Origin: Punica granatum
Lineage: Eukaryota > Streptophyta > Magnoliopsida > Myrtales > Lythraceae
Assembly: GCF_007655135.1 (NCBI RefSeq)
Contig: NC_045134.1
Span: 1,178,001 to 1,242,000 of the forward strand
Direction of reading: 5' to 3'
DNA: 64,000 nucleotides
The stretch's first letter is position 1. The number at the start of each line of letters is the position of its first letter. The notes beneath the pieces are model-generated. The model ran no database searches and was not told the DNA's origin. It was given only the letters and a program-made list of their open reading frames with translations. Both the position numbers and the translations under genes were made by a program. Below are positions 48,305 through 61,335 of this stretch, in pieces.

Positions 48305-51300
48305 ATGTCTATCTTCGATGGATTGCCTGTTTCTCGAGAAAAGGCGGTAAGTCTGTTTCATCCCAATCAAGTTGTTGCTGCTTATGTGCCTGGTCGGTGT
48401 TAGATAAGTGGGTGTCTTTGCACTTTGGAAAAATGAAATTGATGTTGGTGTGCTCATTATTTTTGCAACTTTGGAAACTGATCCTGAGCAGCCTTCACCA
48501 CTGTCGTTCACTGCGTTGAATTGTGATGAGCATGAGGTTGTTTGAGGTCTTGACGAGTTCATATTCTCGTAGCTTATCTACTTTATATCAGTTGATTTTG
48601 CATTTTCATATAGCTCTGTATCCGGAATATCTTTTCCTGTTGGGTTTCCCTTATTCTAGCTGGCGTTAACTGTTTAACTGGTCAATAAGGCATAAAACAG
48701 AGGAGTTGTCTTTCATGCAAAAGGCAGAAAATTCGATAGATATCTGCCTTTTCAACTTAAAGTTCATAAATCGTGTGGTGCCCAGTTGGACATCTTGAAA
48801 CCACAAGTTCCGAGACTGGACGATACAGAATCCTTCTTCTTGTTGTAGTTTTCTGAATGACAACTAATTTTTTCATGGCTGTAAGCAATCAAAGATATTT
48901 CTTGACTGTGAACATTTAAACTTCTTGTTATTTTTAACTGAATAATCTAGTTCTTCTGTGATTTTGATCTATATATTATGATTATCAAGCAATTATTGCA
49001 GTGTGTGTTGTGTTTCTCAATTTTTTGGAAAGATGCTGCTAGGTCTTAATGGATGAAAATGTTAATCTGCAGTCGTTTCAACTTTTTCATCAGTAAAGGG
49101 AAAATGTATTAAGATTTTAATGTGTAAAGCACTAGGATGGGGTACCAGTTATGTAAGTATCTTTGACCTTAGACCCTTAACAGGGAACAAAAACTGCTTA
49201 CCAAAATTTTGGAAGATTCTCCAGCTTACGGCAGCTATTATTTGCTTTCCAGTTTATTTTAAAATTTTAGTCATGTCCTGTCAGCTTAAATGAGAACATG
49301 TTCATGTATTAATGCTTGCATGTTTCTTCGTTAGATTAAATGGTTCTTTCTAGGGTTCCACGATGATAAATACTGCCACTTGATTCTATAAGTTTTTAGA
49401 GATTCTCTTGTACTTTTATAAGTTCTTTTAGGAAATTCCCTGTTCCTAATGTGCTTTTTGCCAATAACAGTATATAAGGGAAGAGCTTGCAAGAATAGAT
49501 GAGAGTTGGGCGGCCGCCAGATTTGACTCATTACCTCATGTTGTTCACATTTTGACATCCAAAGATCGTGAGGGTGAAATTCAAATATTAAGGGAGCAGA
49601 GTGATGTCATTGAGGAGGTTGTCGATGGAGTGGTCCAATCATATCATAGTGGCTTCAATAAAGCGATTCAGAATTATTCACAGGTAAGCCTTGTTGATAT
49701 TTGGACTTATGTTGATGTTTCTTTGCGTAACTTTCTGAAGGTCAAAGGGTCTTTCTTGTTTTATGTGTACATTTGGTTCAATAACATGTAGATTTTGCAA
49801 GAAGTTCTTTCAAGAGTAGGCCGGTTTTATGGTGAACTCATCCTTATTGAGTGTGTGCATTACGTGAATCACGAAATGATTTATTGCTAATGAGTGCATT
49901 AACAGGATCTTACTTGCTGAAGGATTGTAAGCTAAATTCTTATCCAACAGACACTGAAGCTGATTCTTGGCATAGTGGGTTCATTCAGAAAAGAGATTAG
50001 ATAAATTAGTTTAAGCGACTTCGTTGCCTTCATTCTGGCTTTGCGTGTATTACCTACTATTGGCTAGTTTTCTCCTCACTTTGTTGACTCAATCTTGCTG
50101 CTTGCACTCCCAACATTTATTTTCTAATATGCTGATTCTTTTTGTTTGTATATTTCCTTTAGATTTTGCGATTATTCAGTGAGTCAGCGGAAGCTATTGG
50201 TGTACTGAAGGTTGATTTGGCTGAAGCAAAGAAGCATCTTGGTGCCCGCAATAAGCAATTGCATCAGCTGTGGTATCGATCGGTCACACTACGCCACATC
50301 ATTGCTCTGTTAGATCAGATTGAGAATATCGCCAAGGTCTGTTTTCTTCCAAGAGCAGCCTTCTGCCATACTGAGCAACACCTTCATTATAAACTGATGG
50401 CCTTGGAGACAATATGAAAGCTTCATTTTTAGCTTTTATTTTGATCCGAAGTATCTTGTGCTGATTGTATGTCAATCTTGCTGCACTTTAGGCTCTACTT
50501 TCATTGAATAAATTGTGTTATTCAGTTTATATAACCCAAGGGGCCCTGATGGAGATTTATCATTCTGTTTATTGAAATTTGGTTTAGGTTCCAGGTAGAA
50601 TTGAGAAGCTGACAGCTGAAAAACAATATTATGCTTCAGTGCAATTGTACGTTCAATCTACATGGATGCTTGAGCGAGAGGGTCTTCAAACGGTAAATTT
50701 TATTTATCTCTGAATATAAATATATTAAATTTCCTTTTCTTGTTCTATGTGGTTTATGCAAAGCTTAAATTCTTCCTTCTCGATGTCCTTGCTATTTTTC
50801 TTTAGCTAAGATGTTTGTAATAGATTCCTTTTTTATTGAATCTGTTATTGGATATCAAGATGGTCAGACCAGTAGTTTGTTTACATTAGAACTTCTGGTG
50901 CCAAATATTTGGCATGGATGTATGATTTCACTTATTGGGTTTGTTAACTGAGCAGAAATTGAATTTTAGTTATTGTTAATTTTAATATGATTTGTATAAT
51001 TGTGGTAGATGTGGCTTGCTCTGTTTTTGATGTGTGTGATATACTGAAGGTCAAGGAAGTAAAACTTTTGACAAAACCTTAAATTTGTGGAGCATTAGGG
51101 CGTATTAACACTAGTATTTAGTTGTTTTAAGGAAATCTAAATGATCTTTGGGCCTGAAAGAATTTTAGAATTTACAATGATGATGTGATCAAAATATACT
51201 TCCAGGTGGGTGCTCTTCAAGATGTTCGATCTGAGTTAACAAAGCTGCGAGGAGTTCTTTTCTATAAAGTCTTGGATGACTTGCACACACATCTTTACAA

Positions 51301-52435
51301 CAATGGAGAATACAGGTGATATGTTCATCTCTACCTACTCTGAAAAATTACACGAAATTAGGACAAAGAAACCTTGGTTGTGAGGTGTGCTTTTGATGAG
51401 TCTTAATTGATATTGCAGAGTCATCACAAAATGGGCTCCTGCTATTTCTCTTGTTTATTTCCCTGATAAAGTATATTATAGCATCAGCTGTTGGTTTCTT
51501 CTATAATTGAATTCATCCTTGATTCTTTTTGGTATATATTAGTAAGTGCTTTTTTCTGTTACGTAATCTATTTCCTTAAAGCACATTGTTATCTTGCAGC
51601 TCATCTGCCTCCATACATGATAAAGATGAGGAAATTCCGACAACTACAGCTATTGCTCTTTCAAGCAGTTCACACCCAGTTTCCCGAAGAACTCGGCTTC
51701 TGAAGAATGAGAGCCAACTTGGTGGCCAGGGATATGTGGATGGATCATTTAGGTCGGCTTCCATTGATGGAGGGTAGGATATGAGATCCCTTACAAAATT
51801 TGCATGGTCTTGTCCCAACATTTTAATGTTGTTTGGCTTATGTATTATATACCATAGATGAGATTAATTTGTATACTTGGAGAAAATCTGCTTTTTTCTG
51901 CATCTTAAAGCTTCCTGTTGGAAAATGAATACATTATGTTTAGTTGATACATAAGGTAGAGATACCTGTGATTACCTTCTGATAGGATTGATTTATTTCT
52001 TCTCCCTGGAAATTCAAACATTCAGTTGGATCTTTAATATCCATGTACGGAGAAGTACGAACTGTACATTGATGGCCTATAAAGCTATACTTTTCATGTT
52101 AAATTTGAAGTCATTAGCTTATCATAATTCGTATTCTAGCTCTAATGTAAATACATGATCCTAATTTCAGGTCATCATATGATGGTCATGAAGATGATGG
52201 TGCTCTTGAACTTCATGATGAGGCCAGCCTGGATGGACATCATGCATCAATCAGAGTTAATGGGGTTGATGGTGTGAAAATTGTTTCTCGGCAGATTCCG
52301 ACCTGGCTTTCTCAGGCAAATCCAGATGAATTTTTGGTATGATAAACCGATAAAATAATTCTCAATGTTCTATTGTTCTCTATCGTCTTTGACGTGGATA
52401 TTAGGGCTCTTATTATTGGTATCAGATTGTAAATA

Positions 52436-52474
<39 letters not shown>

Positions 52475-55400
52475 TATGTCCTTATTGGTCTTCATGTTCT
52501 GCAGCACTGAAAATGTCCATCAATTTTATTTTTGTAGGAAGCAATCAAAAAGAGTGATGCTCCACTTCATGTGAAGTATTTGCAGACAATGGTTGAGTGT
52601 CTTTGCATGCTTGGTAAAGTTGCAGCTGCTGGTGCAATTATATGGTGCGTTGAGCAACCGCTTCACATATCTCTAGAACACATATATCTTAATATTTTTA
52701 GGCCAGAAAGGTTAAGCTCAAATTTTAATCAGCAGTCAATTCGGGTACAAGATTTCTCAGATTTCCAGAATTTATAAACTCTAGTTAAGATTAGCATGGA
52801 AAGGAAGATTTCTCTGGTCCAGGAGGTTGTGGATTCGAATCCCTCCTTACACATGCAGCTCTTGGTGAGGCCACTTATAGCAAAAATGAAAAGGAAGTTC
52901 TAAACGTGAAAATTCATGCAGAGCCTGGACAGATGTCTTTTCAGCATGTTATGTCCAGAGTTCATTAGGTTATTTTTATTCATTTCAGATACATGTTGAT
53001 CTCTCTCTCTTGCTACATTGCACTGTTTGCTTCCTGCTTTTTATTTCAATTGTGGTGGTTCTTCCGTCTCACCAATGGTAGATTTATCAACAGCATATTC
53101 CTGCATGCATAATAGTCATTATTTGTGTAAGTTATTTTTGGTACCGTGATCTAAAGATGAAAGATCAATGTGTATATTGGTTGACGAATCGGTGGGAACT
53201 GTTGTAATTATATTTAATTGTATCAATATGCCAAAATGCCCTAGTATGGGATATTCTTGCAGCTGGTTCATCTGTCAGTTTGACTGGTAGGATTTTCATA
53301 GCTCTTACTTCCTTTACCTTTGACTACATGTTTATGGTGTGGCACTGAGTGCCTCTTGCTTGGTGCTCCATATTTCTTTTAGGGTAGGATTTTCATAGCT
53401 CTTACTTCCTTTACCTTTGACTACATGTTTATGGTGTCGCACTGAGTGTCTCTTGCTTGGTGCTCCGTATTTCTCGATTCTGAAGTCAAAGTTTATACTA
53501 GACTCTTGCTCTCTTTCTTGAATATCTCATAGCCACTTAAAGAGATTCCGACTTTCGTTTCTTTTGAGCAGCCAAAGACTGCGGTCTACAATTCATGACA
53601 TTATAATGTCCAAGATCAAAGCTCATGCGGCACAAGTAAATTCTTCGAGCCCTTCCATTGGTCAGGCAGGCCAAAGTGCTGCTACTGGACTGCACTTGAT
53701 GAAGGGACCCTTGGAAAGCTATCAACTCTCAAAGCAGAAGCGTCAAAATGGAACATTGCCGGCTGGGACTCTATTGGCTGTGAGTCCGGTATCTCCTGTG
53801 ATGGCTCCGGCTGGGAAAGCTCAATCTGCAGCTAAAGAGCTTCTTGACTCTATTCTAGATACTATCGTTCGGATATTTGGTGAGTGGAGAACTCTTAATT
53901 CTGTTATCCTTCGCCTTGCATGTTGAAACTGAATCAGATATTATTTACAGAAAATCATGTTATCGTTGGCGAACTTTTGGAGTCGAAAGCGGCACATCAT
54001 AGTGACATAAATACCCCGAAGTCAGTGCCAGCAGATGCAAATTGGAATCCTGATTCTGAGGGATCTCAAGTCACTGGGGGCTACAGTATTGGCTTTTCCT
54101 TGACAGTTTTGCAGGTATATTAAGGATGACTTTTGTTTTATACACCAAACAAGAAGAGGAGATCATTATTATTATGATTATTATTATTTTTGCAAAGACA
54201 ATTGTATTATAACTGGCACATATTCTCTCTGAATCCAACTGTCTTAATTGTCTCAGAGTGAATGCCAACAACTCATATGCGAAATTCTTCGGGCTACTCC
54301 TGAAGCTGCATCTGCCGATGCTGCAGTTCAAACAGCTAGACTTGCAAGCAAGGCCCCATCCAAAGATAAGAGGCAAGTCTGCTGTAGTACTAGAAATCAT
54401 TCTATGGCATATTTTTCTGCTCATGCATTACTACGTCTTTTTTCTGGTAGAGAAGTATGTTACTGCCACTGAGACGAGTCTTCTCACTAATTTTTTAGTC
54501 CGAGTCTAAGAAAAATGATAATGTCTTTTGTGTGTTCTTGGGTCCCTAAGGTGGTTCGTCTGCTATAGGTATTCAGTACTTCCTCATGTCGTCTCTTTCA
54601 AGATGATATGGTTTAAACTAGATGCTTGGATTTCATTGCCTGGTCCCTGGTCCCTGTTAGTGCACTCTTTTCTTGCCATTCTATATATTGAAACTGGGAA
54701 TGCCATACTTATTATCTCGATCATTTTCCAACTTTGCTGCAAAAGCCACACTCTGCCTGTCCAGCATTTTAATATATCCATTTGAAATCATTCCTGCTGA
54801 ATTGCATTTGGACATTTAGTCCGAGAATATTTGGCTGTATTTATAGCTGGTCATTTTAGAAGTTTTAGCTCCTTCGAAAGCGGCTCGCATTCTTAGAGCT
54901 GTCATTCTTGTGGTGCTATACTTATCCTGTCTTTAATTGGGACTCAGGGATGGGTCAGAAGATGGTCTCACGTTTGCTTTCCGCTTTACAGATGCTACTT
55001 TATCTGTTCCCAACCAGGGTATGTATACTGTTCACTAATTCTATGCAATGGGCATGATTAGCTTTCACTGGAATTGATAATCTTTTTTTTTTCCGATGAT
55101 TATTAATGCTCTTATGATTCAGGTATTATTCAGTTTAAATATACTTTGTACTTATAGCTTATATGTCTTGGTCAACTCTACATCAATATATCTGGCCACT
55201 ATATTTTTACTGTTCACTTTATTGAATCCGACAAATTTTTGATTGGCTTTGAAAGTTATTTCAAGTTTAAACAATTCAGTCAGTTGCTATGGGTTTCATC
55301 ATCTGTAACTTTCAGTTGCCAACACTGCAATTTTTAGGTTCTGATCTTATTCGGCAAGGATGGAATAGGAGGAGCTCCAATGTGTTACAAGAAGGGTATG

Positions 55401-58400
55401 GATCTGCCGCTGTGCTGCCTGAGCAAGGAATATATTTAACAGCATCAGTGTATCGACCTGTTCTTCAGGTAGTGGATAGGAACCATTTCGCAGTTAAAAG
55501 AGTTTGAGTCAGCTTCTACTTAATTTTTCCTCGGTGCACTTTTGTATGCAGTTTACAGATAAGGTTGCATCTATGCTGCCACAAAAGTATTCTCAGCTGG
55601 GGTAAGCTTGGAACAGTTTAGTTGTTTCACCTTTTTTTTTTTTTTCAATATGTTGAGAGATTTTATATTGCCATTTTGTTTGGTTTTGAAACTTGCCTTT
55701 TCATATCTTAGATGATCGAGTTTGATTTAAGTATAGGATGTCTCAGCGAGTCCACATTTAGTGAATTGTTTAGCTTTTACAGCGATATGGGAGAAGGTTA
55801 TTTTTCTTGACTGGTGCGAGTTTACATTATAGTGAAATTAAAAGATTTACTTGTTTTGTGAAATTAATCAATGCACCATGCATCGATTAGAACTTTAATT
55901 TTCAGAATCAGATGTTAAACTGGGCAAGGCATCAAGTAAGGTAGGTAATGCATTGAGGTTGTTACTCCGGAGATATTTTTAGAGAATTGGGTCCATTGAA
56001 TGACCCTACATGATGATGGACGGCCTTCTCCAATACATGCATTAGAATTGACTTTTTTCCAACCCGCCTTGTTATTTTGCATCTTACGTTTTATGGGTGC
56101 AGAAAATTATCTTCACATCTTTGGCCGTAAAACAAAAGGCTATCTTCTCATCTTAAGTAGCGTCAACTTCGGTTGTTCTTTCTTAACCCATGATGTTGCT
56201 TTTTGATGTTTCTTTATTCATGATGTCTTGCATTTTTGTTTTTCAAACTGCAGGAACGATGGATTGCTGTCTTTTGTGGAGAACTTTGTCAAGGACCATT
56301 TCCTTCCAACCATGTTTGTAGATTACCGAAAAGGTGTACAGCAAGCTATATCAAGTAAGTTTGACTTAACTGTACTAAAGGACAAGTTATCTTTGAATCT
56401 CTCCTTGGTTTTCTGATGGTTGTTGAACTTGGATCATACAACTGGTTACCTGCATCTGTTTCACCACCACTACTAGTTCCCGGCTACGGGGAAACAAGAT
56501 CACATCTGGAACCCTGATAGGTGGATGTCCTTAAGGCAGCAAGAGGCCATTAGATTCTTGGTCTAAATTCTTTTTTAATTTCACATCCTAAATGCTAAAA
56601 GACTGATCCAATCTATTTTTCTCAATGCATCAGACTGAGGATAGCATATTTTAGATAACAAAACTAACAAGCCTTATTTACTATTGTAGATATTATCTCT
56701 ACTGTGGACTAAAATTTTTGGAATGCATGGCAATTCCTGCAGGTCCAGCTGCATTTCGACCACGGGCGCATGCTGCTGCTACGTATACTCCATTAATTGA
56801 GAAGGGTCGACCTGTACTACAGGGGCTTCTTGCAATAGACTTTCTAGCAAGAGAAGTAAGTTTCAACATATTTATGTCACTTTGCATAATAGATTTCTTG
56901 GTGATTTTATGCAGTCCTTCCTCAATTCAGAAGGGTCAGCCCAATTTTACTTCGTTGATATGCATATTGAATTATGAGCAATATATCTTTTCTTATAACC
57001 TCATTCCGTCGATGCTGTTCCTTCGTCTGTATGGTATTGTAGGTAATTGGCTGGGCACAGGCTATGCCTAAATTTGCTGGTGAGCTTGTGAAGTATGTTC
57101 AAACTTTTCTTGAGCGAACATATGAAAGATGCCGGACTTCATACATGGAGGTGTGATTTATTTCTCTATTTGAATATTTTTGTACTACTTTTGCTTCTAT
57201 GAGTTTAAATTTTTACATCTGATAGCACTTGTCAATTAACTTGAATGTAAGCAGGAAAGATACTTTTGTTATAACTTTATGAAATGATTTTTTGCCAAAG
57301 GCCATGCCCAAATTATGCTGTCAATTTCTGCACTCAAGTTTTACCATTTTGAGCATTTTCCTTTTCCTCTGTATCTGTCATTTTCCCATTCGAATTTGTG
57401 CCAAGTGATGCGGACTTGTTCTGCAACTAATCTCTTTCCTCATTAATTTTCAGGCTGTTCTAGAGAAGCAGAGCTACATGCTTATTGGAAGACATGACAT
57501 TGAGAAGCTGATGCGACTAGATCCCTCGAGTGCTTGCTTGCCAGATTCACTTGATCGGTCAAGTATGAATAATAATACTGGTGATGCTGAAACTGCTGAA
57601 ATTGAATTGGAACTAAGTGACATATTATTGAGCTTGCGGCCAATTAAGCAGGTATATATCATTCAAATGGCAGTTTTACTATGTCAGGAAAAGTGGTTGT
57701 ATTGTATTGTACCCACTCAGGATGTCATGCTGATTTTCTTTTCTGCAACTTTTGCTGTTGATATCTGGAGAACTTTACACTATGTGATTGTGATCTATTA
57801 CTTCTTGGATTCTGTTTTAAGATTATTTCTTCTACTGCCTCCCCTATGCTTCTGCAGGAAAATTTAATTCGTGATGATAACAAACTCATATTACTAGCGT
57901 CCCTGAGTGATTCATTGAAATATGTCGCAGATTCCATTGAAAGGCAAGTGCCATCATTTTCGTCATGTTGAAAATGATGTGGATAAGTTATACGCATTTA
58001 AAATCTTAGTAGAGCTTGATCTTGGATATTTAAATTGCAAATCTCAAAAGGACAGCGTATACTTTACTGTAGGCTGGGGCAAACAGCTGTAAGATCATCG
58101 AATCAAGTGGAAGAGGAAGGAAAGAATAGGAGACAGCCGCATTCACGAACAGGCAGTGCACTTTGCAGGGAGCTGGCATCATTCGCAGATGAATATAGGA
58201 AACTTGCAGTTGATTGCCTGAAAGTGTTGCGCATTGAGATGCAGCTGGAAACTATTTTTCATATGCAGGTCTAGAGTCTGCCTAACTTTTCTGTCTATAC
58301 CTCATCATATGTACCCTTTTGGTTCTGTTTAATGAACTTTTAATGAACTCTAAATGGGGTTAACCATGCAGCCATTTTGATTTCTTCTATGTCGATGGTG

Positions 58401-60115
58401 TCGACTTTGCTGATTAGTTTCACTATCCATTTATATGTTACCAGGAAATGAATAGTAGGGAATACGTGGATGACCAAGATGCAGAAGAGCCAGATGACTT
58501 CATAATTTCACTAACTGCACAGGTCTGTATTTTATGCATCAGAGATTTTTGGTGCTATTCAGTATGTCTTTGCTTTTCCTTGGCATAACTTTGAAAACTA
58601 GAATACTGCATTTTAGCCAATATGATACTGTCTTCCATATGAACAGCCTGCACTGGATGTCTTACTTTGCTTTTATCTTTATTTTAGCCTCTAGGTCAGT
58701 CTGATCTTGTCTTAAGTTGGAATTTATAGTATCCAAGCTCTTCTATAAATTGCATTACTGGAAGAATAAAATATGCCTTTAAGTGTAGTTCATGATCGGT
58801 GATAAAATCTTTCTCCGTCTCCTGTAAATCCTCTCATATTATCCCCCAACCAAAGAGCCTGATTTTCAGCATCCCTATCATGGTTAAACAGATTACACGT
58901 CGGGATGAGGAAATGGCGCCTTTTGTTGCAGCGGCCAAGAGAAATTACATATTTGGTGGAATTTGTAGCATTGCTGCAAATGCGTCTATCAAGGTACTCG
59001 TTTGTAACTTGGGACCATCTTGTGATAAGAGTGACCGTCGCTCTTCTTAAATCTTGTATCTATTGCCACACTCTTCAACATGTAAAAGACTCTAGTGCTT
59101 CCTACTGCTCAGGTGCTAGCTAATGCGTGATCAATTTCCTTGCAGGCTTTAGCTGATATGAAATCAATCAACCTTTTTGGGGTTCAGCAGATTTGTCGGA
59201 ATACTATTGCTCTGGAGCAGGTAAATCTCAAACTGTGTGCCAAATTCTGGATCAGTAGAATGACTGTGTTCATGTTGGACATACATTAACCGAGACAATT
59301 AGACAATTAGACAATTTTTTTTTTACGGCTTTTCTGTTGTGTTCTTACTATCCAAGTCATTATTATTATTTTTTAATTAAAATGTTGGGTTGGGTGGGGG
59401 GGTGGGGGTGGTGTTGGTGGTGTTAAGAGATAGAGAGAAGAAAAGATGACCAGAAAAAAGAAAATGAAGTTCTGGAGCTCCAACGTTTGATTATTTGAAG
59501 CTTGACTTGAAAAGAGGTTTGTTATTCTGCAGGCTCTTGCAGGTATTCCATCTATTGATAGTGAATCCGTGCAACAGAGATTAGATCGTGTCAGGACATA
59601 TTATGAGCTTCTTAATATGCCGTTTGAGGCAAGTCATCTGAGCACGAAATCTACCACTTGCTCCTTTTTTTTGCCGGAAAGAACATGGGCTTTATTACTT
59701 TGTGATGACATCCTTGCTGTCAATATGCAGGCACTCCTCGCTTTCTTAACAGAGCACGAACATTTCTTTACGTCTGCGGAGTGAGTGATCTTCTTTATCT
59801 TATATGGAAGCTTCTTATGCGGAAATTGTTTTCACTTCGAAAAGTTATCCTTCTTCAAAGTACTTCTTCGTGTGCATAGTGTTCGTGGTACCTATTTCTC
59901 ATGGTGGTTAGTTTGTGCAGATGATGTTCGGGCTTCATTCAAAGCTTTCCTTTATGTATTGGAAGATAATGAAACCCTATTCTCTTGGCTATCTTCTACT
60001 ATCACTGACTTACAATTTCCTTGATAGGTACTCGAATCTTCTGAAGGTCCAGGTCCCAGGAAGAGAGATCCCTTTCGACGCACAAGATCGGGTGTCCGAC
60101 ATATTATCTGCATAG
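48305..60115 (+). CDS. SEC8: SEC8: exocyst complex component
   Basis: Twenty-six exons: 48305-48346, 49471-49683, 50163-50336, 50588-50692, 51206-51315, 51600-51773, 52171-52336, 52538-52644, 53572-53879, 53951-54114, 54257-54372, 54948-55018, 55338-55468, 55552-55601, 56254-56354, 56743-56855, 57043-57150, 57454-57651, 57858-57943, 58073-58268, 58445-58522, 58892-58993, 59146-59220, 59533-59628, 59731-59780, 60028-60115. Phases agree throughout: 1073 residues, near the Arabidopsis length. It starts MSIFDGLPVSREKAYIREEL and has the N-terminal coiled region (GVLKVDLAEAKKHLGARNKQ), a variable Ser-rich linker, and the conserved helical body to YSNLLKVQVPGREIP. SEC8 is a rod-like subunit of the exocyst, which tethers secretory vesicles to the plasma membrane; plant sec8 mutants fail in pollen-tube growth. 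Three introns use GC donors. The CDS is convergent with the kinesin gene downstream. Confidence 0.95.
52438..52471. repeat. Poly-T tract in SEC8 intron 7
   Basis: About 34 consecutive T bases some 70-100 bp before the exon 8 acceptor. It may serve as an extended polypyrimidine tract. Its length is likely variable and error-prone. Confidence 0.95.
53286..53476. repeat. 97-bp direct tandem duplication in SEC8 intron 8
   Basis: 53286-53382 and 53383-53476 are near-identical copies starting GGTAGGATTTTCATAGCTCT, with about three substitutions before they diverge at the end. They lie 95-285 bp upstream of the exon 9 acceptor. The few differences point to a recent event. Confidence 0.95.
54373..54947 (+). 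other. GC-AG intron 11 of SEC8
   Basis: Donor AAGAG|GCAAGT, acceptor CTCAG|GGATGG. It joins KDKR to DGSEDGLTF in frame (AG|G GAT). The nearest GT, two bases on, would shift the frame. Confidence 0.9.
57944..58072 (+). other. GC-AG intron 19 of SEC8
   Basis: Donor GAAAG|GCAAGT, acceptor CTGTAG|GCTGGG. It joins DSIER to LGQTAV in frame. The alternative GT is out of frame with the conserved sequence. Confidence 0.9.
59629..59730 (+). other. GC-AG intron 24 of SEC8
   Basis: Donor TTTGAG|GCAAGT, acceptor ATGCAG|GCACTC. It joins LLNMPFE to ALLAFLTEHE at phase 0. A GT cut four bases on breaks the frame. Confidence 0.9.
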
Positions 60116-61335
60116 CCATTACATTCAGAACTCTTAAGAACGCCAAAGAAGTGGCGCTTTCAGGTATCGAAGTTTTCCTGATCCCTAATATATCTGGGCG
60201 CCCAGGAACAGTCCCCATGTACAAAGCTCTCATCTTATTAGTAGGAATCCACTCTCGTCTCCACCTTGCTGTGGTAAATTTTGTCCCTTGTTCTGTCGCT
60301 TTGGTTTCTCATTGTTTGTGGCATGCCATCGGTTCTCGTCCACTCTCGGCATTTCGCATTCTCTGAGCTTCGGTTATTTGCTGTGTAATATGTGTTCCGT
60401 TTTACCTGTTTTTATTCGGAGGCAGCGTAGTGTGATGATGGTTGATTCTTGTTATTGCTTGATGAGGACACTGACCGAGTATGGTGTAAAATCATGTTAT
60501 TATTGATTATTGATTTTGTAATTATTTCTATATAAATATCCGTCCCTCAATCATATGATCTAGATCGATAACTTTTTTTTTTCTCTCTTTTTTGGCTGAA
60601 TAGATGAATGATTGTTTTTCTACCAAAAAAAGCAAAAAAAAAAAAAACACATAATCTCGATCGATGGAGTATGTTTATACATCTTCTTCCAGGTCCACCC
60701 AGGTTACTGGATCGAGCAGAAATCCACTAATCCAGGCTGAGTACTGGGCCTAAGTATTATGAGGCCCAACAGTTTTAATTGGGATACGATTGGGCCTTAA
60801 TTCTTGTCAAGCCGGCCCATGTACTTCAATGGGTATCATTGCCATTAGGCTTTATAATGTCGAATGGGCCCCCTGGATCAATAGACTTCTAGTCCTTAGG
60901 CCTCTTCCCATCACGTTCCCACGAGAATATTCAGTGAATATTACACAATTATGTGGCCGTGCCAAAATAAATAAAAAAACCGACACATAAAAGTAGAGAA
61001 AACTTATGGATTATAATTGGATCTTTGACGTGTTTTTAGTTGTTGATTAAGTTTGCAGAGTCATCTGATTTTATATTACTCGTTGAGTATTCTCCATTGC
61101 CATCATGGCCATGCATTTCCCAGCACACGAGCTTCTGAGTGGCCGAAACGGAGTTTTCAGATGCATTCAGCGAGCAATTCGGAAAGTGGCATAAGAAAAA
61201 CAGGCATAGAGACTTCATTTATATAAATAAATACACATCCCAATATATATACAGAGAGTGATCATTACAACTACCTTGACCCAACCAAAAAATAGGTGCA
61301 TCCCTACATACTAGTACATGTAATAGTAATACTCC
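60116..61335. other. Convergent 3' flank between SEC8 and the kinesin
   Basis: Holds the 3' untranslated regions of both genes. No further exon found. The part from about 60690 to 60960 contains several GGCCC/GGGCC pieces and may be an old repeat. Confidence 0.55.

Noticed and set aside
52799..52870. tRNA-like B box (GGATTCGAATCC) in SEC8 intron 8
   Set aside because: No matching acceptor or anticodon stem upstream. At most a decayed SINE.
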